Origin: Drosophila persimilis
Taxonomy: Eukaryota > Arthropoda > Insecta > Diptera > Drosophilidae
DNA length: 64,000 nt
Direction: 5' to 3'
Assembly (NCBI RefSeq): GCF_003286085.1
Contig: NW_020825336.1
Span: 1,178,001-1,242,000 of the forward strand
The notes below the pieces were generated by a model, which saw only the letters and a program-made list of their open reading frames with translations, was not told the DNA's origin and ran no database searches. Numbering within the stretch: the stretch's first letter is position 1; each line of letters opens with the position of its first letter. Below are positions 26,835 through 37,441 of the stretch, piece after piece. The position numbers and the translations under genes are program-made.

Positions 26835-27233
26835 ATGTTCTACTACTGCTGCTGCCGCCAGCAGTTTGTGGTGATCCTCGTCTGCCTGCTCTACATCCTC
26901 CTTGTACTCGTGTTCTTTGTGAATGTGTTTCTCGCCGACCGGAATATGCACACCCATCTCATGATGAAGAATGCGGGACACCGTGGACACGGAGGGCATG
27001 GAGGAGGAGGAGGAGTGGGTGCGGGTGCGGGTCCGCCTGTGGGAGGACATCACAATCCCTACGACATGCATGGCTATCCACACTACAACAACTATCATCC
27101 GCAAATGGATCCCAAACAGCAGCAGCAGCAGCAGGAGCTGCTACGGAAGACACCGCCCAATCCAAACCAGCAGCAGCCCGAGCAGGACATTTACTCGTAT
27201 TTCAATCACGTATTCAAGCGGCGACGTCGATGA
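26835..27233 (+). CDS. small single-pass membrane protein, second cistron of Lasp mRNA
   Basis: This 132-residue frame starts six bases after the Lasp TAA, in the same phase, after a second stop (TAA TAG GGA ATG). Residues 1-10 hold a Cys triplet (C5-C7), residues 11-34 are a strongly hydrophobic transmembrane segment, and the tail is Gly/His-rich, then polyQ, Pro/Asn-rich, ending in a basic KRRRR. Codon third positions are GC-rich as in the neighbouring Lasp exon, which argues for real coding. There is no room for a separate promoter between the stop and the ATG, so translation from a dicistronic Lasp transcript, or from an internal start within the last Lasp exons, is the likeliest route. 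Two stops make simple readthrough unlikely. I do not recognise the family. Adjacent cysteines next to the membrane could be palmitoylated. Confidence 0.75.
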   Translation: MFYYCCCRQQFVVILVCLLYILLVLVFFVNVFLADRNMHTHLMMKNAGHRGHGGHGGGGGVGAGAGPPVGGHHNPYDMHGYPHYNNYHPQMDPKQQQQQQELLRKTPPNPNQQQPEQDIYSYFNHVFKRRRR

Positions 27234-28790
27234 GGAGGAGGATGCGACACAGAAGTAGGAGGGACGCTGATCCTATCCAAAATTTGTACCACATTAAATT
27301 ATTCCGATAAAATATGAATATATATAGATTATATATATAGCCAAAAGCAGATTGTGTAAAAAGTGAAATGGAAAACGGATCAGACCAGAACCACGAGAAA
27401 ACAAGAGACAGAGACATGCAACAATAAAAGCGAGCCACAGCTTTGTTTCAGCTATGAATCGGGCGAGGCTGGATATAAATCTATTCCACACATTTGATCC
27501 GATTCCAATACGATGCGGAGCTTTTTTTTTTTTTGTAATTTCTAAAATCTAGCGAGCGACCAAGCCACGAGCCAACAGTTTGCATTTATCTACAGCAAAT
27601 GAATCCCTTCAACGGAATCAGAAATCTATTAGATACAACAGATATTTATTGATCGATATATATACAGCTGATTAATCAGATAATTAGATATGGTATATGG
27701 CCAGCCCAATCAGCAAATGCAACAGATATCACCAGATATATCTACTATATAGATAGCTAAAATAATGCTTCGGTAAAGAAAGAAAATAAAAACTACAAAT
27801 TTCTAATAATTCTAATTTAATTAGAAATTCTCTTACAAAAAAACAAAAATGAAAATAATCAAATAAAAATGGTTTTTCCTGGGGCTTTTTAAAAGCTTCG
27901 TCTTTTGCTATATGCTATAGCCTGATCGTTCAGATTGCGCATATCGTTATCCCTACAATTTTTGTCAATTTATCCGAAAGAAAAAGGAAAGCAACGGATA
28001 AACCTGTTCTTGTTTTTCTTCGTGTTTTTTTTTTTTTTAGTAATGGGATAAATGTATGTTTTGTTAAGTATATAAATATTGTTTATGTTTCTATATACTA
28101 CACATTATATATATATATATATTTATATGTATATTCCGATCTACGAGTATATGTTGTATTCTAGTATTAGAAAAGTGTTGCGTTTCACATGAGAAGAAGA
28201 ATATTTGAAGAAGTGCCTTTAATTTGCTAAAAGATGTTTTTTTTAGATACAAACCAATTTACTAATAAATCAATTAAATATATATATATACTATACCATA
28301 GCTTATACAGACCATAAATCTACATACATATATGCTACATAGCATCGATAATACGAATTTTCAATAACGAAGCGAAACAAGAATTCTGTATACGAAATAC
28401 AACAACTTTATCCATGTGATTTGAGAAGAGCAGCAATTGGAGTCACGCTACATATTTATACGATGCTGATATACAGATACAGATACAGATATTTGTATTA
28501 TTAACGAAACTCACAAACAACACACCACAACACACATGAATAGTAGCTATAGACAGCAACGCAACCATTAAAACTAATAACAATTTCATATATACTACTC
28601 GTATATGCTTCGAGAGAGAGACAGAGAGAGGGAGAGTCGAAGTATCGCCTAACAATTAAATGAATTAATCTAATCGCAAAATGGAAATGGAAAGCGGAAA
28701 GCAGAAGCAGAAGCAGCGCCAAAGGCTTCCTTTTTATTGTTTGTGAATGTGTTACAAATCAAATAAAAATCTATACAAATAATTAAATAT
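27234..28790 (+). other. probable 3' UTR of the Lasp dicistron
   Basis: An AT-rich stretch with no supported gene follows the second cistron. It contains several TATATA runs, A-rich words typical of fly 3' UTRs, and AATAAA near 27424 and 28762. I place its end by the last good polyadenylation signal; this is inference. Confidence 0.5.
28762..28767 (+). terminator. candidate poly(A) signal AATAAA
   Basis: AATAAA in an AT-rich context about 1.5 kb after the second cistron, before the convergent CCDC13-like gene. An earlier AATAAA near 27424 could give a shorter UTR. Confidence 0.4.
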
Positions 28791-29057
28791 TTTGTGCCAT
28801 TAATAATTTAAAACTATGCCTTCTGGGTAGATACATACCCTTTCAAATGCCCCACAGTACAAAAGGCGGCCACTTCTTCATTTAACGATAACCAACCGAG
28901 GGGTTCTGCTGTATAATCGAACAAGAAAGAAGGAAAATTGCAACACTCGGTGTTTTTTTTTTTTTTTTTGGTTCCCAACATTTTCTTTCATTTTCCCATA
29001 AACAGAACTAAAGTTTTAAACAATCAAATTAAAGAAATCATGTGGAGGTCTCCTCGT

Positions 29058-31171
29058 TTAGAGGCTATCGCTGGTGGAGGACTCAGACAAGCCAGCCATC
29101 AGCTTTTGGGGTGCTCCAACGTCTCCACCAGAGATGGTACCCTCGTGGGCACTCATAATGGTCTCCAGAATGATGGTCTTGGAGTTCTGCATGGTTTCCT
29201 CAAATAATTTGGCATCTGATATCTTTTCCTCGGTGATATAATCAAGTTTCTCCGTCAACATGGCGATCTTCTCTTGGGCGAGCTCCAATCTGCACGAAAA
29301 TGAAGCAAGGATTGGAAATATAGAGGATAGATGGTGCACTGATACACATACTGATTCTTCAGATCCTCGGTCTTGGGTTCCGTGGAGATGTTCAGGCTGT
29401 TCAAGGTGCTAGCCGATTGATAGAGGGATTGGTTGTCGAAAGAGAACGACCCGATGGATCCGTTAAGAGAAGAGCGACTCAGCGAACTGGCATACTCGGC
29501 CATTCGCTGGGTGCGCTTCTTCTTATCGGACTGGACGTCCAGCTCCTTCTCCATTTCCCGGATCTTCGCCTCCATGCGGCTGATGCGGGCCTTGAGCTTT
29601 GCATTCTGCTCCTGGATGCCCTCGTTCTTGGTACGCTCCACTGCGATACGCTCGTTAAGGCTCTTGGTGAGGAGCATGAGCTGATTCTTCTCCACCTCCA
29701 GGGCATCCAGAATGCCCACAAATTCTTCCTACCATCAAAGAAACAGATTTTAGATTGAGCTAGCAGAGAGAGAGTAACAGAGCGGGAGAGCTGGGATTAC
29801 CTTGCGAAACTCGCGACATGAAAACAGGAATCCCCCGGATAATGCACGCAAATCCATCTCCAGCTTCTTTACCATATCCTGAAGACTCGTCAGAGCCACG
29901 TCCTTCTGCTTGAGTGTCGTCTCCAGCTCCAGATGCATGCCACTCAGTTCCTCCAGCTGTCGACGGGCATTGTCCCTCTCCTCCGTCATGCGTGTCAGAT
30001 CTGAGCGCATGTCGTCTAGACGCGTCTCATACTGGAAACGCTGGCGGTCGAGTTTCTCGCCCATGGTGCTGATATTGATGCCATTGTAGTCGGTCTGCTC
30101 CTCCAGCTCCGAGGAGCGCATCTTGTACTTGACCACCTCCTCGTTCAACGTCTTGTTGCGCACCTTGAGGGCCAGGGTGCGGCTACGCTGCTCCTCCAGC
30201 TGCGACTGCAACTCTATGATGTTCTTCTCCAATGCCTCCACCTTGGCCTGGTGCCGGATCTCGTTCTTGCGTACCCCAGGCGTGAAGCGGTCAAAGGTAG
30301 CACTACCGCAGAGGGCATCAACATTGAAACTGCTGGCGCTAGCGCTGCCATTGACCGTGCGTGGGGTCCGCGAAAAGCCAGAGGAACTATCCAGCTCCAA
30401 ACCCACTGGAATGGGCGCATATTCGGAGCGATCGGACACCCGTTCCTCGTAGTACTCCACGCGGGCCCGCAACTCCTGCACCTTCTGCTGCAGATTGAGA
30501 ATCTGCTGGGCCCGTCCGCGCCAATTGGCCTGATTGAGATTATTGGCCAGAATGTTGATGTTACAGCTCTCGCCGATCTCGTGCTGAAGACACTTCTGGG
30601 CGAGTTTCAGTTGGTTCTGCAGCTCTGTGTTCTTGTTGCGCGACTCGAAAAGCTTCTGCTGAATGCCATTCATCTTCGCCTGCAGTTCTTCCGCCGAGCT
30701 GCACTTCTTGAGCAACTCCTGGTGGTGATGGATCTTCTCCTCGCTGGCCTTGAGCTCCCGCTCCAACTTTCCGATCATTTGGTCCTTCTTCTCCACCCGA
30801 TTCTTCATCTGCTCCAACTCGGCGCGCATCTGTCGATTCTTCTTGCTCAGTTCCAGTATCTTGGTGCCGGCTATCGAGGAGTTGCACCGTAGCTCGTCAA
30901 TGGGCACCGAATTGAGGACATCGTTGAGCGAGTCCACGGATCTCTTCAGTGCCGTAATCTCCTTGTTTTTGTCACTGATAGCCTTGTTCAGCGACTGATT
31001 CTCACTCTCGAACAGCTCTAGTTTTTTCTTCAATTTCTTTGATCCTTCCGTTTTGGGCACTTTGGCCTTCACGGGCGTTGTGGCGACCACCACGGCGCAG
31101 TCCGTTGGGCCACGCGGGCGACGCAGCTTGCCGGGTGGCTCCTGGGCCACCGTATCGGGCAGCGTGTCCAT
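29058..31171 (-). CDS. CCDC13-like coiled-coil protein
   Basis: Three exons on the minus strand, 31171-29801, 29728-29352 and 29289-29058, join in frame to 659 residues. Both introns are short (72 and 62 bases) and GT-AG. Almost the whole chain is heptad-rich coiled coil, with Lys/Glu/Gln/Leu-rich segments from about residue 45 on and a less ordered Pro-rich N-terminus (1-40). A block at about 185-235 (AQKCLQHEIGE followed by NWRGRAQQILNLQQKV) matches what I recall of vertebrate CCDC13, a centriolar satellite and ciliogenesis protein of about 715 residues. The GNWRGRAQQI-type signature is the main basis for the name. Function in flies is inferred from the family only. The start ATG at 31171 is the first in the frame. 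Confidence 0.8.
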
Positions 31172-31960
31172 TGCGCAAAACTTATTATATAAAATATATA
31201 AACTTAAATATGTCTCTGTGTCTCGGGCGTGTTACGAATATTCTCAATTTTGTTGGCGACGCGACGACAAGTCGTTTCCTATGTTCACAAAGTACGTTCT
31301 CCTTAAAATGAAGTTTACGGAACTTTCATGGCAAACCTAATTTCACATTTTAATTCAAATTCAAACAACGCTCGCCGGCAGTTCCCAATGGTTCGCACGG
31401 AACCAGTTCACTGAGCAGATTACAGCTTCCAGCACAAGCCAAAGCAGAGATGTGAAACCTCGATTTTCAATGGAACTTCCAAAAAAAACTTCAAAGATGA
31501 CAAGATTGAGTCATCCTTGGATATTAGTATGACGTCCGTTAATAAGATGTTCCATGATCACCTAGTGTTAATAAAAAGGTGAGTTTGCATTGGAACCCAC
31601 ACAATTTAAAAATCGATATAAAAACAGCTTTTGTAGAATTGAGGAAAATGAGCCTCCCAATACGGATTGTACTTTTTATTTTTGTTGTTGTTTTTTTTTT
31701 TAAGTAAAGATGAACAGTACTACTGATCTACAAGAAGAATTTAAGGTATTAAACTAATTAAATAAAGGGGGTTTAAGACGGAATATCAAAAACGAGGAAT
31801 ATGTGAAATATGACTTGAATTCGTCAGTATATTTACGGTATATTTTTTAATGAGACCGTATATTTTGGTATATTTGGGTATATTTCTGAGGGTATATTTT
31901 ATCGATAAAAATAACTGTACATCTCTAATTGTGACGTGTAAAACACGAAAACAAGCAAAA
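31172..31960. other. divergent intergenic region CCDC13-like / zetaCOP
   Basis: About 790 bases separate the two divergent start codons. The side next to zetaCOP carries a dense set of housekeeping core-promoter motifs (annotated separately). I see no gene inside. Confidence 0.7.
31823..31929 (+). promoter_or_regulatory. zetaCOP core promoter: motif 6 array, DRE, motif 7
   Basis: GTCAGTATATTT at 31823-31834 fits the Ohler motif 6 consensus KTYRGTATWTTT exactly. Further GGTATATTT or GTATATTT words follow at about 31838, 31857, 31868, 31878 and 31892. A perfect DRE, TATCGATA, is at 31900-31907 and a motif 7-like CATCTCTAAT at 31920-31929, only 32-61 bases before the ATG. This combination is typical of TATA-less, broadly expressed fly genes, as expected for a COPI subunit. 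Confidence 0.7.
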
Positions 31961-32997
31961 ATGGACGGATTTATGATGGTAAATGTTGAAATAAAGTAAA
32001 TAATTGACTATTCCTAACTATGCCGGTGTGCTGCAGGACATTATTAAGGGCATGTGCATCATGGACAACGATGGCAACCGCATTCTGGCCAAATACTACG
32101 ACAAAAACATTTTGTCCACGTTGAAGGAGCAGAAGGCCTTTGAGAAGAATCTGTTCAACAAGACGCACCGCTCCAACACAGAGATCATTATGCTGGACGG
32201 CCTCACCTGTGTCTACAAGAGCAACGTGGATCTGTTCTTTTATGTGATGGGCAACGCCTACGAGAATGAGCTCATTCTGCTGTCGGTGCTGAATTGCTTG
32301 TACGACTCCATCAGCCTTATACTGAAGAAGAATGTCGAGAAGCGCCTGGTGCTGGAGAACCTGGAGATCATAATGCTGGCCTTTGACGAGATCTGCGATG
32401 GGGGGTGAGTATAATGCATATAAAAGTAGCTTCTTCTCAAGCGAAATATGGCTAATGTGTCTATATTTTAGAATCATCCTGGATGCGGATCCCTCGTCGG
32501 TTGTAAAACGCGTCGATCTGCGCAACGATGATATTCCCATTGCCGAACAGACCGTTGCTCAGGTAACTAGCACACTAAATGGTCTTTTTTGGTAGCCCCC
32601 AGACCCCCTCTATCTCTTAGTATCTCTATTAATTAGTCTGTAGGCTCTTCAAGCAGTAATCGATCAACCAAGAACTCTAATTTGCTCGTTATTTATAAGT
32701 AGTATGGGTAGAAGTCGACTATATTTTTAGTTTCTTTATGTTTCAACGTTCGTTGCAATTCCTTAAAGTCCCTAGATATTTGCCACCCTTGCGTTTGTAC
32801 TTATGATCAAATAAATATTGTTTTTAATGTCTTGAACTTTTGCTCATTGGCTCTGTGAAGTGAATTTTTGATTTCATTAGCTAATTGATCGACCATTCTC
32901 TGTATCTCTGTGTATCTGCCATTCTATATGTGTATGTGATATCTTTCAGGTACTGCAATCGGCGCGCGAACAACTCAAATGGTCCATTCTGAAGTAA
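31961..32997 (+). CDS. zetaCOP: zeta-COP, coatomer (COPI) subunit
   Basis: Four exons, 31961-31978, 32037-32404, 32472-32562 and 32950-32997, join in frame to 174 residues; human COPZ1 has 177. The protein shows the longin-like small-chain fold shared with AP sigma subunits: [13 protein letters not shown], the [15 protein letters not shown] segment, [17 protein letters not shown], and the C-terminal [18 protein letters not shown]. Zeta-COP pairs with gamma-COP in the F-subcomplex of coatomer and acts in retrograde Golgi-to-ER vesicle traffic. The first coding exon has only six codons (MDGFMM); the join at 31978/32037 uses a consensus CTAAC branch site. The N-terminus is about four residues shorter than in human before the DNDG block, so the first exon is the least certain part. 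Confidence 0.95.
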
Positions 32998-35160
32998 AGG
33001 GGCGCGCGGGAGGCGGAGACGAAGGCGGCACTTCCGCATCGTGTCTGTCGCAATACATTCTATACGTTCCCCCCCCCCAAAATTTTTTTCGCCTAGATGT
33101 AAAGATACTATAATACAGATTTATATATTTAACTACAGATTCTTGTGCATGTTTTTAATGGGATTCATCTCATCGAAATGTTGTAGTACTCCTGGCTGCG
33201 GACTGCGGGCTGCGTAGTTATTAGCTTAAAAATCGCTGTATCATAGTAGACCATTAAAAGTAGAACTAACCAATGAATTATCAAAGCTATAAATCACTTG
33301 TAGTACAAGGCGTTGGCTTTAATCATGCTCTCATGTAAGGGGAACCCCTCTTGATACTCATCATTTGTTTAACATAACTTAAAGATTATCTGCATCTGTT
33401 CTGGCTGGGATCGACAAGAGGCTAATATCCTCTGATTACATGCTTATCATTGGGCGCTTGAGAGGGCGCATTCTTTCTTGGCTTTATCTGAAGGTATCGC
33501 ATGCAGTTAGCCAATGACACAACTGACCCAGTCGCAGTCCCGTGATCCCAGCCAGCATTATCAGCACTAGTATCTCTGAATGCAAATTGCAAATTGTGTT
33601 GTGTGGGATGTTGTAATGCCATCTATCATTGGCAGTCGCATTTACGGCACTCGTAAAGTAAATCTTGCAAACAAAGCCCAGAAGTACGTCATAAACACGT
33701 GACCAGACGATGCCGCCATATAACAATAAGTAATCCTGAGCGGTATACAGTGCTCTCCACCATCTATACGATGTGTATGGCGTGTTTGTGTGTGTGTGAG
33801 GCGATTATAAAGCGATTAAGTATTGATTATCTCGAAATCTTTATAATGCCGCATTTTAATACAAGACATTTTTTTTCGAAAACTTTTTCAACAATTTTGT
33901 TTTTTGTCCAACTCGAGATCATGAGTGCAATGCCATTACTTATAGAAACTGCTGGCTTAGGTTCAGTAGCAGGGATTAGCAGTAGTCACCTTTGAAACGT
34001 TTGCTTTTGCGTCTCAGAAATCGAAGTTATCGAGAATTTTGTTAGGTTGCGGACGTACACCAACGGAAGAGGAGGACGACGATCCGCCATTACATCATCA
34101 TTCGTTTCGGACTCAATTTCGCAACTCCTCAAAATATTTTTGATATCTATGATTCTGTTGTTGTTTTGCCATCCAGCCATCCAGCCAGCCAGCCAGAGCA
34201 TGGCAATCATTCAACTTCAACCCGCTGCTCATCTATCATTAGTATCTTGTACATACCGCCGTACCACCCATGAACCACAGACGTGCTCCAACTATACTCT
34301 GGTCCGCCCACCCCGCATGCATGTACCACCCTCCCAATCGCCAGCCACTCTTTAATCAAATGCTTGTCAACATTTTAGCAGTGCAAAAAATAAAACCAGG
34401 AATGAACCAGGGTACCTTCAGAGGACCGAGCCGAAACTTTTGATACCCTTGTACAGCGATCGTTGAGAGGAGATCAACCAACGATTATGAAAAATCGAAT
34501 ATAACTATAATCTGAAGTACGAAACCTAAAACTCCGTCGTTCTGTGTGGATTATCTCTAGAAGGAAGAGACTGTTCAAACATTTTTACTAATCCGATAAT
34601 ACCCGCACTCTTTGAGAGTATAACAGCCAACCCCAATATTAAGCTCGCACCCACTTGGGAGTTCGTTCAGGTTTATCTGCTCGTATTTTGTTGTTGAATT
34701 AGACAAACAACAGCTATGTGAAGAGCAGGAGCTATAGAGCTATATCTATCAGGTGTACACTGTTCATATACATATACGTACGTACTGTATGTGTTATGGT
34801 GATATCATGGCCAGAGCCGTACGTGATGGATTGCCCAGATCACGTTTCAGTCAAGACGCCGGGGATTCGGGTGCTGACGTGGTTGTTTGAATTAGTTCAT
34901 CCTGGAACTGAAACCCAAAATGGGGAGGGCCTGTCATGCCTATTATTAAGAATCCAAAAGTACAGTTGGTACAGTCGCCTTCTCCTACTAATTTATACCC
35001 GATATCGGGTTCTGAAGTATGCGCCAAGTATTGTATTATCAACAGCAGATTACTTGGAAAGGAATGAAATGTTCCACATGATTAGCGCCACCGATCGCTC
35101 CGCGCGATCCACATGCGTTCCAATCGAATCACAATTTATGATCCCCCCCGAAATCAGATT

Positions 35161-35217
35161 TATATAAGCCCAAGAAATTGCCATGTGTTGGGGGAGGACT
35201 CTATTCGGCAGTCAGTT
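35161..35217 (+). promoter_or_regulatory. possible upstream Galphaf promoter (TATA plus initiator)
   Basis: TATATAAG at 35161-35168 is a strong TATA box. An initiator-like TCAGTT lies at 35212-35217, but the 53-base spacing is longer than the usual 30. The following 200 bases look leader-like. The role is a guess based on position upstream of Galphaf. Confidence 0.25.
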
Positions 35218-35710
35218 GTCGTTGTCGCCTCGAACGATACGATAGATTTTTGTGTTGTTTTTGCCTCGAAGTCTTCCGTTGGAGCCGTGAGGGGAAGTCG
35301 AAATTCCAGACGGAAATCAGCAGAACACACCACCGACGACATCCGTCTGATCTAGAATCCAATATCAATATCAATATCAAATCGCGACTGATACTGGGAA
35401 ATGAATGCACACTTGTTTTTCGGGTCTGTATATCTGTACATCAAGTCTCGATTGGCATGAATTCTTTGAATTCAATCATCTCTCTCTCTTTCTTTCTCAT
35501 GTGGATATTTCTCGTAAACAAAATGGTTAACATTCCATTCCGAAAAATGTCAACCTAAGTAATTCTTCAGTATCGCTTGAAAGTACATATGTTGCAAACT
35601 AATCGAGTTATTGGGAAATGTTTGTGGTACAAAGTATCATGCCTTCTTTCACTGTGGCGCTTACGTATAGTTCGTGTATCCGAGTGCCCGAGTATCCGAG
35701 TATCCGTTTA

Positions 35711-35712
<2 letters not shown>

Positions 35713-35742
<30 letters not shown>
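35713..35742. repeat. (GT)15 microsatellite followed by G7
   Basis: An uninterrupted GT tract directly joined to a run of seven G. Confidence 0.9.
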
Positions 35743-35745
<3 letters not shown>

Positions 35746-37032
35746 GGGGCTCGATCCATAAAACCGCTTTACGACTCTCAATTTGTAGGAAAATTTTCGC
35801 TGGCAATTTCGCTGACATGAGACAGGGCCATGCCCAAATATCACAGTCGGTGACTCCTGCGGTGTCTCCCTGCCAGACGGTTGTGCAAACAAACAAATAA
35901 ATCTATAAAGTGGGTCTCTATAGAGAAGGAGAAGTAGAAATCAGAATCATAATCACAGAAATCAGCGAAATCAGAGAAATCAGAGAAATCATACTCGTGC
36001 GACTGTCCGATAAGTGGGTGGCTCGAACAGTTAACGACCTTGGGGCTGGCAGAAGGGGGGGCGACTTATGAAACCCACCCCCCCCAGTGACCGTAGGGTT
36101 CAATGTTTCAAGAACAAAGATGGCCACGAACTCCCTTGAACCGGCCCCATCCCAAGCACCGGCCGCAGCCACAGCTGCAGCCTTTGGGTTCCCGTAGCAA
36201 CAAACCTCTGGAGATTTCTGGTCACCGGGTGCCCTGCTGCCCGATCTATCGACAAAACCCTTAAGCTGGAACACAATTTACGAGCCCCAGCCACGGGGAG
36301 TGGGTCAAATCCCCAGTGGTTATGAGCCATCAACATCATCGAAGGTTGATAAGAGTTCGAATGGGCTTAAGTAGTGGCGCTGTTTTTGGATGAGTTGCTG
36401 GAGCTTGGGAATGGGAATGGGGATGGGAATGCGAATGGGGCATTGTATTTTAATTACATGTTCTCTCGAGTGTTTTGTTTGAAGTGCTGGACGGTGGGGG
36501 GGTACCCACTGGTTGCGTGGTCGCTTGGTTGCAAAACAGTTGCCACAGCAGTATGCAAACCGTTTACTGCGTTGCACTGCTTAGCTCTGCCGATCCTTGA
36601 CTTGTTTGTCAAATGGAGTGGTGTTTGGGTTGTCAAGGGCTGTCCTGGTGAGAGGCCCTCAACAAAGGGTTAAATTCCATTTGACAGTGACACGGAGGTG
36701 TGTGAGAATTATGCACTTGATGGTCATATGATGTACAGTGCATTCTACTCTTTCGCTTTTACGAGTAAGAGCTTCCAGTTTTCTCTTAGCTGGCTCTCTT
36801 TGTCGCGTGTGTTTTTTTTCGTGTGCGACAGGGAGTGTGCGTGTCAGGGTTCTCATGGCGCTATCTTATCAATGATATTGTACATTCTTACTTTGAACAC
36901 CCGTACAAGCAATTAACAAACGATTCGGACTGCCATCGGCTCCCACCTCCCATCTCCCACCGCCCTCTCTCTCTCTCTTTATCTCTCCCTCTGTCAGTAT
37001 TATCGCTCGTACCGCTCTCGGCAACGAACTGA

Positions 37033-37070
37033 TATTTAAGAAATCGCTCCATTCGATTCGACTTTCAGTG
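37033..37070 (+). promoter_or_regulatory. Galphaf core promoter: TATA-like box and initiator
   Basis: TATTTAA at 37033-37039 sits 34 to 28 bases before the A of a TTCAGTG initiator (A at 37067). A DPE-like AGACG lies at about +29, one base off the ideal position. The implied leader of about 375 bases reaches the ATG at 37442 without splicing. Confidence 0.55.
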
Positions 37071-37441
37071 CTGTGTGAACCATAAAACGGTGTTAGACGT
37101 GTTCGGAACACCTTTAAAAAACAAAACAGAAAGGGAACCGCATCCCAGATCCCCCCAGAGTGACAAATGGATATTATTTTTGCAGTGACAAGAACTCAAG
37201 TGCTCGATAAACAGTATTGCAGATCCGAAGAGCTGCAATCAAGAACCAAAGGAATTCAAAGTATTTAACAAACACAACAACAACAAAACCAATAGTACCG
37301 CTAATCGTATCGTGCGTGTGTGCTGCAGAGAATCAACAAATCGCACAGAAATCGCACAGATATCGTACTACCGTCGTCGTTACCGCAGACACTGTCAGCG
37401 GAAACATAATCAATCGCACAATTGATACAACACTCAGAAAC

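Larger units (their letters stand above)
32998..37030. other. intergenic region zetaCOP to Galphaf
   Basis: About 4 kb without a gene I can support. It includes the zetaCOP 3' UTR at its left end, a 149-codon open frame at 34718-35167 without recognisable features, a possible TATA/initiator pair at 35161-35217, and a long GT tract at 35713-35742. Confidence 0.6.

Noticed and set aside
34718-35167. 149-codon plus-strand open frame between zetaCOP and Galphaf
   Set aside because: No recognisable domain, no coding-like codon use, no core promoter fitting its start, and it ends just before a TATA-like box.
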